Positions 1 to 5,333 of a stretch of 5,508 nucleotides of DNA are shown here, in pieces. The position numbers were made by a program, and so were the translations under genes. Source of the stretch: Alphaproteobacteria bacterium (lineage in GTDB: Bacteria; Pseudomonadota; Alphaproteobacteria; Caulobacterales; Maricaulaceae). How positions within the stretch are numbered: the stretch's first letter is position 1; the number at the start of each line of letters is the position of its first letter. Location: contig JAUIEH010000216.1 of NCBI GenBank assembly GCA_030428405.1, positions 1 through 5,508 on the forward strand, given 5' to 3'. The notes under the pieces are model-generated. The model did not search any database and was not told the origin of the DNA. It saw nothing but the letters and a program-made list of their open reading frames with translations.

Positions 1-564
1 TTCGCCGGCTGCAATCTCTGGTCGGGACGCGAGGAGGATCGCGAAAGCGCCGTTTGCCGCTTTTGCGACACCGACTTTGTCGGCGTGGATGGACCCGGCG
101 GCGGCCGGTTCTCGGATGCCGACGCGCTGGCTGACGCTGTCGTTTCGTGCTGGCGGGCGGGCGCAGAAGAGACCGGCGCGCCCTATGTCGTGTGCACGGG
201 CGGCGAGCCGCTCTTGCAGCTTGATGCGGCTTTGATCGAAGCCTTGCACGCGCGCGATTTCGAGGTCGGGGTTGAGACCAACGGCACCTTGCCCGCGCCT
301 GAAGGGCTCGACTGGATTTGCGTCAGCCCGAAAGCGTCTGAGCAGCTTGCCATCACTTCCGGTGACGAGTTGAAGCTAGTTTATCCGCAATCGGACGGAC
401 CTGCGCCCAGCGCGTTTGAGGAGCTCGACTTCACCGCGTTCCTGCTGCAGCCGATGGACGGGCCGGCGCTCGCTGAAAACACCGCCAGCGCGGCGCGCTA
501 TTGTCTGGCGCGTCCGCGCTGGCGGCTCAGTATTCAGACCCATAAATATGCGGGCCTTAAATGA
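1..564 (+). CDS. queE: 7-carboxy-7-deazaguanine synthase QueE, 5'-truncated by the window edge
   Basis: This radical SAM enzyme converts 6-carboxytetrahydropterin to 7-carboxy-7-deazaguanine on the cytoplasmic route to preQ0 and queuosine. The reading frame is open from base 1 and 187 residues are visible; family members are about 210 residues, so roughly 25-30 N-terminal residues lie outside the window. The iron-sulfur cluster cysteines are fragment residues 4, 19 and 22 (CX14CX2C, the longer spacing of this QueE class, starting GCNLWSGRE). The SAM-binding GGEP is at 67-70, VETNGT at 91-96, CVSPK at 107-111, and the family-typical QTHK at 179-182, close to the C-terminus. The GTG at 85 is not the start, because the cluster motif lies upstream of it. 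The stop is 20 bases from the end of the convergent - strand gene. The family assignment is firm; other que genes may lie upstream but are not visible. Confidence 0.95.
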   Translation, partial: FAGCNLWSGREEDRESAVCRFCDTDFVGVDGPGGGRFSDADALADAVVSCWRAGAEETGAPYVVCTGGEPLLQLDAALIEALHARDFEVGVETNGTLPAPEGLDWICVSPKASEQLAITSGDELKLVYPQSDGPAPSAFEELDFTAFLLQPMDGPALAENTASAARYCLARPRWRLSIQTHKYAGLK

Positions 565-584
565 GCTGTCTCGGCTGAACCGCC

Positions 585-1181
585 TTAGCGGCCCTCATTG
601 ACCTGACGAACGAGTTCGTCCGCCAGACGGTCGGCGAAGCGGTCGAATGTGCGACGCGCTTCCGTCCAGGCGCCGTTCGCGCCGATATCGTCGAGATATG
701 GCTCGAAATAGCGGTAGGAATACGTGCCGATCACCGCGCCGGATGCGTCGCGCAGCGTCGCCTCGACTTCCGCGCCGCCGCGGCTGCGGCTCGACACCGC
801 AGAAATGCGCGCGCGAAAGCCGACTTCGGTGAAGCCGGGATTATCCGGGCTCGCCTCCGTGATGACCGCTTCGATAACAGCGCCCGGCGCACCGCTCGCC
901 GCATCGCTCAATCCGCGCTCGGCGAGTGCGCGCAATATCGCGTCATTGAGGTCGCGCGCCAGCGCATCAGCGTCGCGCGGACCGACATAGCTGGTGCGCA
1001 TCATCGGGTGATAGCGCGCGCGCCGATTGATGATGTCGGGATCTACGCTGACCGAAACCGTAGCGACCGGCGAAGAAAGCGGTGCTGCGGCGTCGATCTG
1101 AAGACCGCGCGTATTGGCTTGGGCGGGAAGAGAAACGGCGAACGCCGCGAGGACTGCGGCGAATGCGAGGGGGGTGCGCAT
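585..1181 (-). CDS. Exported protein of unknown function, 198 aa
   Basis: I do not recognise this gene with certainty. The ATG at 1181 is chosen because a GGAGG ribosome-binding site lies five bases upstream and because it places a clean signal peptide at residues 1-22 (hydrophobic core, then AQA before Asn23). The open frame extends upstream to 1304, but that adds 41 residues without export character. There is no lipobox. The mature protein has a conserved-looking core with an AVIEAVITEA strand, alternating hydrophobic segments (FRARISAV, AEVEATLRD, GTYSYRYFEPY) and an amphipathic C-terminal helix rich in Arg, Asp and Ala. This layout resembles small envelope proteins of the DUF3313/DUF4410 type, but that is only a fold impression. 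It is separated from the upstream repeat-domain gene by a terminator, so it probably has its own promoter. It converges on queE. Confidence 0.85.
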   Translation of the reverse strand: MRTPLAFAAVLAAFAVSLPAQANTRGLQIDAAAPLSSPVATVSVSVDPDIINRRARYHPMMRTSYVGPRDADALARDLNDAILRALAERGLSDAASGAPGAVIEAVITEASPDNPGFTEVGFRARISAVSSRSRGGAEVEATLRDASGAVIGTYSYRYFEPYLDDIGANGAWTEARRTFDRFADRLADELVRQVNEGR

Positions 1182-1186
1182 GTCTG

Positions 1187-1193
1187 CCTCCGG
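1187..1193 (-). promoter_or_regulatory. Ribosome-binding site that fixes the start at 1181
   Basis: On the - strand the bases CCGGAGG lie five bases before the ATG at 1181. This strong Shine-Dalgarno match supports the 198-residue start over the longer open frame beginning at 1304. Confidence 0.8.
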
Positions 1194-1317
1194 TTTGGCG
1201 GGATGTTCCGCTCCTGGAAGGTAGTACGCCTGGACGCGCCGAATAATCACACTGGCGTGAGCGACGAGCGGCGAAGGTCGCAGATTTCTGACCGCGCCGC
1301 GCATAGCGCTGTCAAAG

Positions 1318-1350
1318 AAAAAGCCGCGCGAGCCATGCCGCGCGGCTTTT
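1318..1350 (-). terminator. Strong intrinsic terminator after the 163-aa repeat-domain gene
   Basis: A perfect 12-bp inverted repeat (AAAAGCCGCGCG at 1319-1330 with CGCGCGGCTTTT at 1339-1350) encloses an 8-base loop. On the - strand the stem is followed by TTTTTCTTTG, a good U-tract. It starts 21 bases past the stop of the gene ending at 1372 and separates it from the unrelated exported-protein gene downstream. TTTT also follows the stem on the + strand, so it could act in both directions. Confidence 0.88.
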
Positions 1351-1371
1351 CCCTGTTCGAAAAGTCAGCTG

Positions 1372-1863
1372 TTAGTGGCTGCCGACTTCCGAGATCGCAA
1401 GAACGGCGGGGGCCAGAGCGGCCGCGCCATACGTGCCGACCCAGATGTCGTACTGACCGGACATCGGGCTGTCGAAACGCATGCTCGGGTTCAGGCCTTC
1501 GCCGCCGTCATCGTCGCAATACCAGGCGCCGTTCGGCGCGTTGACGACGAGGGTCGTGTCGGAAGACGAGTTGACCGAAACGATCAGCGGGAAGGTCGAA
1601 CCGGCCGTGTAGTTCAGGCGGTAGTCCGGCGCGTTGGCGATATAGCCGCGGCAGACGCCCGAAGCGCCGGCGAGTGCGGGCGACGAGCTGGCGTCGATCG
1701 GACCGCCCGACTGCAGCGAGACCGAGTGCGGGTCCGGCAGGAAGCCCGTGTTCAGATTGACCGTGCCATAGGTCGGGTTGAGGCTCCAGTCTTGGGCCGA
1801 AGCGGCGGCGCCAAGCGCAAGAGCGGCGACGGCGGCCGCGCAGGTCGAAGCGAAAAGTTTCAT
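1372..1863 (-). CDS. Secreted single-copy repeat-domain protein A, 163 aa
   Basis: A small exported protein made of a signal peptide (residues 1-23, ending ASA before Gln24) and one copy of the domain shared by the next three genes. It opens with SLNPTYG, followed by GFLPDPH (40-46) and LQSGGPID (50-57). Cys71 lies in CRGYIANAPD, PLIVSV at 92-97, DTTLVVN at 102-108, Cys116 in WYCDDDGGEGLNP, and YDIWVGTYG at 138-146. The two cysteines are the only ones in the mature chain and could form a disulfide in the periplasm or outside the cell. The DDDGG turn resembles the acidic turn of PPC-like beta-sandwich domains; calcium binding is an inference. There are no catalytic residues, anchor or membrane segment after the signal. 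The ATG has GAGGAG six bases upstream. The molecular function is unknown. Confidence 0.92.
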   Translation of the reverse strand: MKLFASTCAAAVAALALGAAASAQDWSLNPTYGTVNLNTGFLPDPHSVSLQSGGPIDASSSPALAGASGVCRGYIANAPDYRLNYTAGSTFPLIVSVNSSSDTTLVVNAPNGAWYCDDDGGEGLNPSMRFDSPMSGQYDIWVGTYGAAALAPAVLAISEVGSH

Positions 1864-1869
1864 GTACGT

Positions 1870-1875
1870 CTCCTC
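1870..1875 (-). promoter_or_regulatory. Ribosome-binding site of repeat-domain gene A
   Basis: GAGGAG on the - strand sits six bases upstream of the ATG at 1863. It is a near-ideal Shine-Dalgarno and confirms the start that gives the signal peptide. Confidence 0.8.
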
Positions 1876-2027
1876 ATGATCGTCCGTTGGCGGAGGCCCC
1901 CGGATAACGTGCGCCGTTTGAGCCTGTGGCTTCTTCGGCGCTCCTTCCTTGCGCGTTTCTGCGCTCGGCCAGGATTCAAAGGCCGGTCGCGGCTTCGCCG
2001 CGGCGGCGGTTGGTCAGCGTCCCTCGC

Positions 2028-2582
2028 TTATTGGCTGACGACCTCGGATATCGCGAGCTCGGCGGGAGCGAGCGCGGCCGCGCCATAGGTTCCGACCCAG
2101 ATGTCGTATTGTCCGGATTGGGGGCGCGTGAGAATGAGCGACGGGTTCAAACCGAGCCCGCCGTCGTCATTGCATCTCCATTGGCTGTCAGGCGTATGCA
2201 CGACAATGGTCGTATCCGCAGCAGAGCGTGCGGAAATGATCAGCGGGTCATCGCCGCTGGTCGTGTACTGAACACGATAATCGGGCGCTTCGGCGATATA
2301 GCCGGCGCAATTTCGTCCGCCCAGATTCGGCGCAGCCGCGGCGTCGATGCCGCCGCCGGAATGAAGGCCGATAAGGTGGGGATCAGGCGTGAAGCCGGCT
2401 TCCAGCACGACTTCGCCGTAAGTCGGTGCGAGCGCGGCGTTCGGCTGTGTCGCGCCGTCGGCGCCAAGCCAGTTGCGCGATTCAGAAGCGGGTGCTGACG
2501 GCGTCGTCTCGTTTTGCGCAAATGCAGGCGCTGAAAACGCGCCAATGGCGATCACCGCGATTGCGACCAGTTGCTGTTTCAA
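2028..2582 (-). CDS. Secreted single-copy repeat-domain protein B, 184 aa, TTG start
   Basis: A paralogue of the 163-residue neighbour. The signal peptide covers residues 1-22 (AFA before Gln23). An extra polar linker of about 28 residues (23-50, rich in Pro, Ser, Ala and Asn) follows, absent from the paralogues, before the domain begins with APTYGEVVL. Conserved marks are GFTPDPH (63-69), Cys92 in CAGYIAEAPD, DTTIVVHTPD, Cys137 in WRCNDDGGLGLNP, and SGQYDIWVGTYGAAALAPA near the end. The start codon is TTG: no ATG is available at the right place, and a GGGAGG sits five bases upstream. The C-terminal segment is almost identical to that of protein A while the centre differs more. As in the paralogues, export is clear and the biochemical role is unknown; a PPC-like, disulfide-bonded, possibly metal-binding fold is inferred from the motifs. 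Confidence 0.9.
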   Translation of the reverse strand: MKQQLVAIAVIAIGAFSAPAFAQNETTPSAPASESRNWLGADGATQPNAALAPTYGEVVLEAGFTPDPHLIGLHSGGGIDAAAAPNLGGRNCAGYIAEAPDYRVQYTTSGDDPLIISARSAADTTIVVHTPDSQWRCNDDGGLGLNPSLILTRPQSGQYDIWVGTYGAAALAPAELAISEVVSQ

Positions 2583-2587
2583 ATCCG

Positions 2588-2593
2588 CCTCCC
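2588..2593 (-). promoter_or_regulatory. Ribosome-binding site supporting the TTG start at 2582
   Basis: GGGAGG on the - strand lies five bases before TTG (2582-2580). It decides the start: the TTG directly precedes Lys-Gln-Gln and a standard signal peptide. Confidence 0.8.
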
Positions 2594-2677
2594 GATACCG
2601 GCCGCTCGCAGTTTTCTCCAGCGCGTCGCGCTGATGGCCGGCCGGCCCCGTTCCTTACGCTGTTTCACGTTTACGTC

Positions 2678-2708
2678 TTTATACATTCTTTCCGTCTCAT
2701 TCCGAGAC
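2678..2708 (-). promoter_or_regulatory. Possible promoter or operator region of gene B
   Basis: An AT-rich patch in otherwise GC-rich sequence contains TATAAA on the - strand (2683-2678), a fair -10 element about 95 bases before the TTG start. Just upstream is a dyad, GTCTC (2694-2698) and GAGAC (2704-2708) around five bases, which extends to CCGTCTC against GAGACaCGG with one bulge. No good -35 hexamer is seen at normal spacing, so this remains a weak candidate. Confidence 0.25.
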
Positions 2709-2742
2709 ACGGACAAAAAAGCGCAGTGTCCGGAACAAGAAT

Positions 2743-2768
2743 GGGGCCGCCCCAAAGAGAGCGGCCCC
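2743..2768 (-). terminator. Probable intrinsic terminator after the three-repeat gene
   Basis: A perfect 8-bp GC stem (GGGGCCGC at 2743-2750 with GCGGCCCC at 2761-2768) and a 10-base loop begin 13 bases past the stop of the gene ending at 2782. On the - strand it is followed by ATTCTTGTTCC and, about 20 bases on, a T6 run. The T-tract is interrupted, so termination strength is uncertain. Confidence 0.65.
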
Positions 2769-2781
2769 GTCTTTATGCGTC

Positions 2782-4212
2782 TTACTGGCTGTACAGCTCG
2801 GAAATATGCAGCTGAGCGGGGCGCAGGCTCGCAGAGCCATAAGTGCCGACCCAGATGTCATAGGTTCCCGACTGCGGGCTGTCGAAGCGCATGCTCGGAT
2901 TGAGCCCTTGACCGCCATCATCGTTGCAGTGCCAGCGACCGTCCGGCGTGTTGACCACGAGCGTGGTGTCCGCCGAGGAGTCGACCGAGATGATCAGCGG
3001 CAGGCTCGAACCGCCAGTGTAGCGAAGCTCGACGTCCGGCGCCTGGGCGATATAGCCGCGGCACGCGCCGGTGGCGCCCGAAATGGCGGAAGATGCGCTG
3101 ATCGGACCGCCCGACTGCAGGTTCGTGACGTGCGGATCAGGCATGAAGCCCGTGCGCAGCGTGACATTGCCGTAGCTCGCCGGGAGCGTGTAGTCGGGAC
3201 GGCCTCCGCCGGTGGGCGGGGAGACCGGCGGCGACACCGGCGGTGAGGTCACGGGACCGTCGCCAGGCACCTGGCTGTCGAGTTCGGAGATCAAGAGCTG
3301 TGCTGCGTAGTTATTGGTCGAGCCATACGAGCCGACATAAATGTCGTATACGCCCGATTGCGACGGCTGGAAGCGCAGGCGCGGATTGAGTCCCGGGCCG
3401 CCGTCGTCATTGCAGTGCCACGTGCCGTCGGGACCGTTGATGACGAGCGTTGTGTCGCGGTCGGAAACGGCGCCGATGATGAGCGGCAGCGAACCGGCCG
3501 TCCAGCGCAGCTCGACGTCCGGAGCGCGGGCGATATAGCCGTTGCAGTACTGGCCGGGGCGCGAAAGCACGTTGGCGTTGATCGGGCCGCCCGACTGCAG
3601 ATTCGTGCGATGCGGATCAGGCAGGAAGCCGGAGCGCAGCGTCACGTTTCCGTACGTGGCCGGAAGGCTGATATTCGGGCCGCTCGCGGTCGGCGGGGGC
3701 GGCGAGGTCGGCGGCGAGGTCATGCCGCCCGAGTTCGGTCCGGTCACGGAGGTCAGCTCGGAAATGTAGAGCTGCGCCTGCGGGAAGCCGGCCGTGGAGG
3801 AATAGGTGCCGACCCAGATATTGTAGAGACCCGATTGCGGGTTCGAGATGGTCATGCGGGGATTGAGTCCCGGGCCGCCGTCATCGTCGCAGATCCAGCT
3901 GCCGTTCGGCTGGTTCACGACGAGCGTCGTGTCGGAGGAGGACTCAGCGCCGATGATCAGCGGCAGGGTCGAGCCGGCCTGATAGTTCAGGTTGAAGTCC
4001 GGCGCATTGGCGACATAGCCGCGGCAGTTCCCCGGCAGGTTGCGCGCGTTGCGGTCGCCGCCCGCCTGAACGTTGGTGACATACGGGTCCGGAAGGAAGC
4101 CCGTACGAAGATTAACCGAGCCATATGTCGGATTGAGGTTCCAAGTCTGCGCGAGCGCGCCGCTCGAAAGCGCGACGGCGGCTGCGCTGGCGCATAAGAT
4201 TGCACGTACCAT
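2782..4212 (-). CDS. Secreted protein C with three tandem copies of the repeat domain, 476 aa
   Basis: The largest member of the block. The signal peptide is residues 1-21 (ALA before Gln22). Domain 1 spans about 24-153, domain 2 about 181-312 and domain 3 about 341-475. Each has a GF(L/M)PDP motif, a first cysteine (63, 223, 384) in CxGY(I/V)A, PLII, DTTLV(V/I)N, and a second cysteine (108, 267, 429) in WxC(D/N)DDGGxGLNP, then a Y(D/N)I(W/Y)VG(T/S)Y strand and a closing ISEL. Two flexible linkers (154-180 and 313-340), rich in Pro, Ser, Thr and Gly, join them, as in modular extracellular proteins. There is no protease, hydrolase or anchor motif. The ATG has GGAG six bases upstream. The bead-on-string arrangement suggests a secreted binding or adhesive role, which is an inference. 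Automatic pipelines may label such proteins as peptidases because of PPC-like similarity; nothing catalytic is visible. Confidence 0.93.
   Translation of the reverse strand: MVRAILCASAAAVALSSGALAQTWNLNPTYGSVNLRTGFLPDPYVTNVQAGGDRNARNLPGNCRGYVANAPDFNLNYQAGSTLPLIIGAESSSDTTLVVNQPNGSWICDDDGGPGLNPRMTISNPQSGLYNIWVGTYSSTAGFPQAQLYISELTSVTGPNSGGMTSPPTSPPPPTASGPNISLPATYGNVTLRSGFLPDPHRTNLQSGGPINANVLSRPGQYCNGYIARAPDVELRWTAGSLPLIIGAVSDRDTTLVINGPDGTWHCNDDGGPGLNPRLRFQPSQSGVYDIYVGSYGSTNNYAAQLLISELDSQVPGDGPVTSPPVSPPVSPPTGGGRPDYTLPASYGNVTLRTGFMPDPHVTNLQSGGPISASSAISGATGACRGYIAQAPDVELRYTGGSSLPLIISVDSSADTTLVVNTPDGRWHCNDDGGQGLNPSMRFDSPQSGTYDIWVGTYGSASLRPAQLHISELYSQ
3211..3246 (-). repeat. 12-base tandem repeat, three units, encoding SPPV-SPPV-SPPT
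   Basis: Three imperfect 12-base units (3246-3235, 3234-3223, 3222-3211) encode the linker between domains 2 and 3. Such short direct repeats can vary in number by replication slippage without breaking the reading frame. Confidence 0.85.
3697..3720 (-). repeat. 12-base tandem repeat, two units, encoding TSPP-TSPP
   Basis: Two units (3720-3709 and 3708-3697) differ at one base and encode the Pro-rich linker between domains 1 and 2. The peptide motif matches that of the second linker, so the linkers were probably duplicated with the domains or shaped by the same slippage. Confidence 0.8.
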
Positions 4213-4363
4213 GAATTTCTCCCCGGGGTGACAGTGTGCGAATGCGTGCGTCTGAAATCGGCGAGGCCGACAATAGACTCAGATGACTTCAACGATGCGG
4301 CGGAAACGAGGCGGCTTTTCGTTCGCTCCTTGCGCCTTTTCGGGCGCTCCGCGGCGCGTTGAC

Positions 4364-4882
4364 TTATTCCTCTTCTGCAGCGTCGTCGCTGCGCTGCAGC
4401 GTGCGGACGATCTCGCTAATGACCAGGCGCGCTTCCACGCGCTCTTCCGAATCTCCAACGCGACCGACCCAAACGTCGTAGCGGCCGGACAGCGGCGCGA
4501 GGAAATGCGCCTGAGCCGCGCCGACTTCGCCCGGCGCGCGGCAGTGCCAGCCGGCGATCGGATCGTTCACGAGCAGCATCACGTCTTCAGATTCGGCCGC
4601 TGCGATAAAGATCAGCGGGAAACGAACGCCGGAGCGGTAATTGAGCGAGAATGTCGGCTCGGGCGAAACGTGGCCGACGCAATCCTCGACGGTCTCGCTT
4701 TCCGAAAGGTCGATCTCGCCGCCGGCGCTGACCTCCAAAATGACGGGATCCGGCTGAAAACCGGTCGTCAGGCTGAGCCCGCCATGGCGTGGGCGCAGCG
4801 TGTAATCCTGGGCCATGGCATGACCGGCGAACAAAAGAGCGGCGGTCGCCGCTGAAACTGCGATGCGGATCACTGGCGTCAT
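4364..4882 (-). CDS. Diverged secreted repeat-domain protein D, 172 aa, lacking the acidic turn
   Basis: A distant paralogue of the three genes downstream. The signal peptide is residues 1-24 (AMA before Gln25), followed by the same opening (QDYTLRP, then GFQPDP at 41-46). The cysteine pair is kept (Cys68 in CVGHVSPEP, Cys114 in GWHC), as are FPLIFIA and SGRYDVWVGRV (132-142) and the ISE near the end. The (D/N)DDGGxGLNP turn is replaced by RAPGEVGAAQ (115-124), and DTTLVVN has become DVMLLVN. The C-terminus carries an acidic tail (SDDAAEEE). The start is not certain: AAGGGG abuts the ATG at 4882 with no spacing, while GTG at 4873, three codons on, has it nine bases upstream; both give a working signal peptide. 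Its function is unknown. Loss of the putative metal-binding turn suggests a changed or lost ligand. Confidence 0.88.
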   Translation of the reverse strand: MTPVIRIAVSAATAALLFAGHAMAQDYTLRPRHGGLSLTTGFQPDPVILEVSAGGEIDLSESETVEDCVGHVSPEPTFSLNYRSGVRFPLIFIAAAESEDVMLLVNDPIAGWHCRAPGEVGAAQAHFLAPLSGRYDVWVGRVGDSEERVEARLVISEIVRTLQRSDDAAEEE

Positions 4883-5002
4883 CCCCTTGATTTGATCCCT
4901 CGCGCCGAGCGCGCGCGCACGCTCGTGCAGCTTTGCGGCGCCTGTATGGCGACGCGTCCCCTTAGTGCTGATTCTCGCCCCGCATGCAGCGTTGCTCCAC
5001 GC

Positions 5003-5200
5003 TCAATCGTCGTCGTCATCGTCGCCGGGCGTCACGACATCGATCGCAGCGCCTGCGGCGGAGCCGGCGGCCCCGACTGCAGCGCCCGCCGTTGATACGG
5101 CGGCTCCCGCGACCGCTGCGGCGACGCAGCCCGAACACGAAAGCGCCGCAAGCAGAATGAGCGCTGCGGCGCGCCGTGGCGACGTGGCAAAGCGTGACAT
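5003..5200 (-). CDS. Small glycine-zipper lipoprotein with a hexa-aspartate tail, 65 aa
   Basis: A short protein with an Arg-containing N-terminus, a hydrophobic segment (11-20) and a lipoprotein signal ending in SCSGC; the lipidated cysteine is Cys25 (preceded by Ser-Gly) or possibly Cys22. Residues 26-53 are almost only Ala, Gly and Val, with glycines at 32, 39 and 46 (every seven) and at 43 and 50, a glycine-zipper pattern that could pack helices in or on a membrane. The end is IDVVTPG followed by six Asp encoded by GAC and GAT codons. A purine-rich AAGGGGGAAG lies about eight bases upstream of the ATG. The lipobox, the ribosome-binding site and the clean composition argue that it is real despite its size. 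Its function is unknown; no partner is evident from its neighbours. Confidence 0.78.
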   Translation of the reverse strand: MSRFATSPRRAAALILLAALSCSGCVAAAVAGAAVSTAGAAVGAAGSAAGAAIDVVTPGDDDDDD

Positions 5201-5333
5201 GCGGCGCTTCCCCCTTTTGCGCGGCGCAGACCTTATCGCGAAATATCACGCGCGGCGAGGTTTGAGGGCGGGTCTTTGCGTTCAGGGCTAACGAGGCTTC
5301 AACGCTGCGTGGGGCGGCGGGCTGTGCGCACGC

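Larger units (their letters stand above)
2788..4143 (-). repeat. Three internal repeats of about 130 codons within protein C
   Basis: The units lie at about 4143-3754, 3672-3277 and 3192-2788. Units 2 and 3 are the closest pair, with long near-identical DNA runs such as those around 3100-3180 and 3580-3660 (both contain CCGCCCGACTGCAG and TGCGGATCAGGCA). This indicates a fairly recent internal duplication. Unit 1 is more diverged: its GG is followed by DRNAR instead of PI(N/S)A. Confidence 0.9.

Noticed and set aside
1182..1304. N-terminal extension of the 585-1181 gene to the ATG at 1304
   Set aside because: The extra 41 residues would bury the signal peptide inside the protein, and the good ribosome-binding site lies at 1187-1193.
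1008..1544. A 178-codon + strand frame spanning the 1182-1371 gap
   Set aside because: It is Arg-rich without domains, runs through the strong terminator and overlaps two better-supported - strand genes.
1989..2003. A CGCGGC/GCCGCG hairpin downstream of gene B as a terminator
   Set aside because: It has a six-pair stem with a three-base loop but no T-rich tract after it on the - strand.
1375..2088. Open frames on the + strand across genes A and B (1375-2088 and 1926-2498)
   Set aside because: They mirror the real - strand genes and run through intergenic sequence. Their similarity to each other only reflects the homology of the sense genes.
2788..4143. The regularly spaced similar blocks as a CRISPR array or mobile-element repeats
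   Set aside because: The blocks are about 400 bases long, in frame and translate to the same protein domain, so they are coding repeats.
3358..4197. A 279-codon open frame on the + strand opposite the three-repeat gene
   Set aside because: Its product is Arg/Ala/Gly-rich with no signal peptide or domain, and it exists because GC-rich coding sequence leaves the antisense frame free of stops. The - strand frame has a signal peptide, a ribosome-binding site and conserved repeats.
2782..4212. Annotation of the repeat proteins as serine peptidases
   Set aside because: No His/Asp/Ser catalytic motifs (such as GDSGG) are present. Any such label would come from the PPC-like accessory-domain resemblance.
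4332..4347. A GCGCC/GGCGC hairpin downstream of gene D as a terminator
   Set aside because: The stem is only five pairs and is followed on the - strand by AAGGAGCG rather than a T-run.
4988..5003. An AGCGT/ACGCT hairpin at the end of the small lipoprotein gene
   Set aside because: It is a short stem overlapping the stop codon, with no T-tract; chance occurrence is likely.
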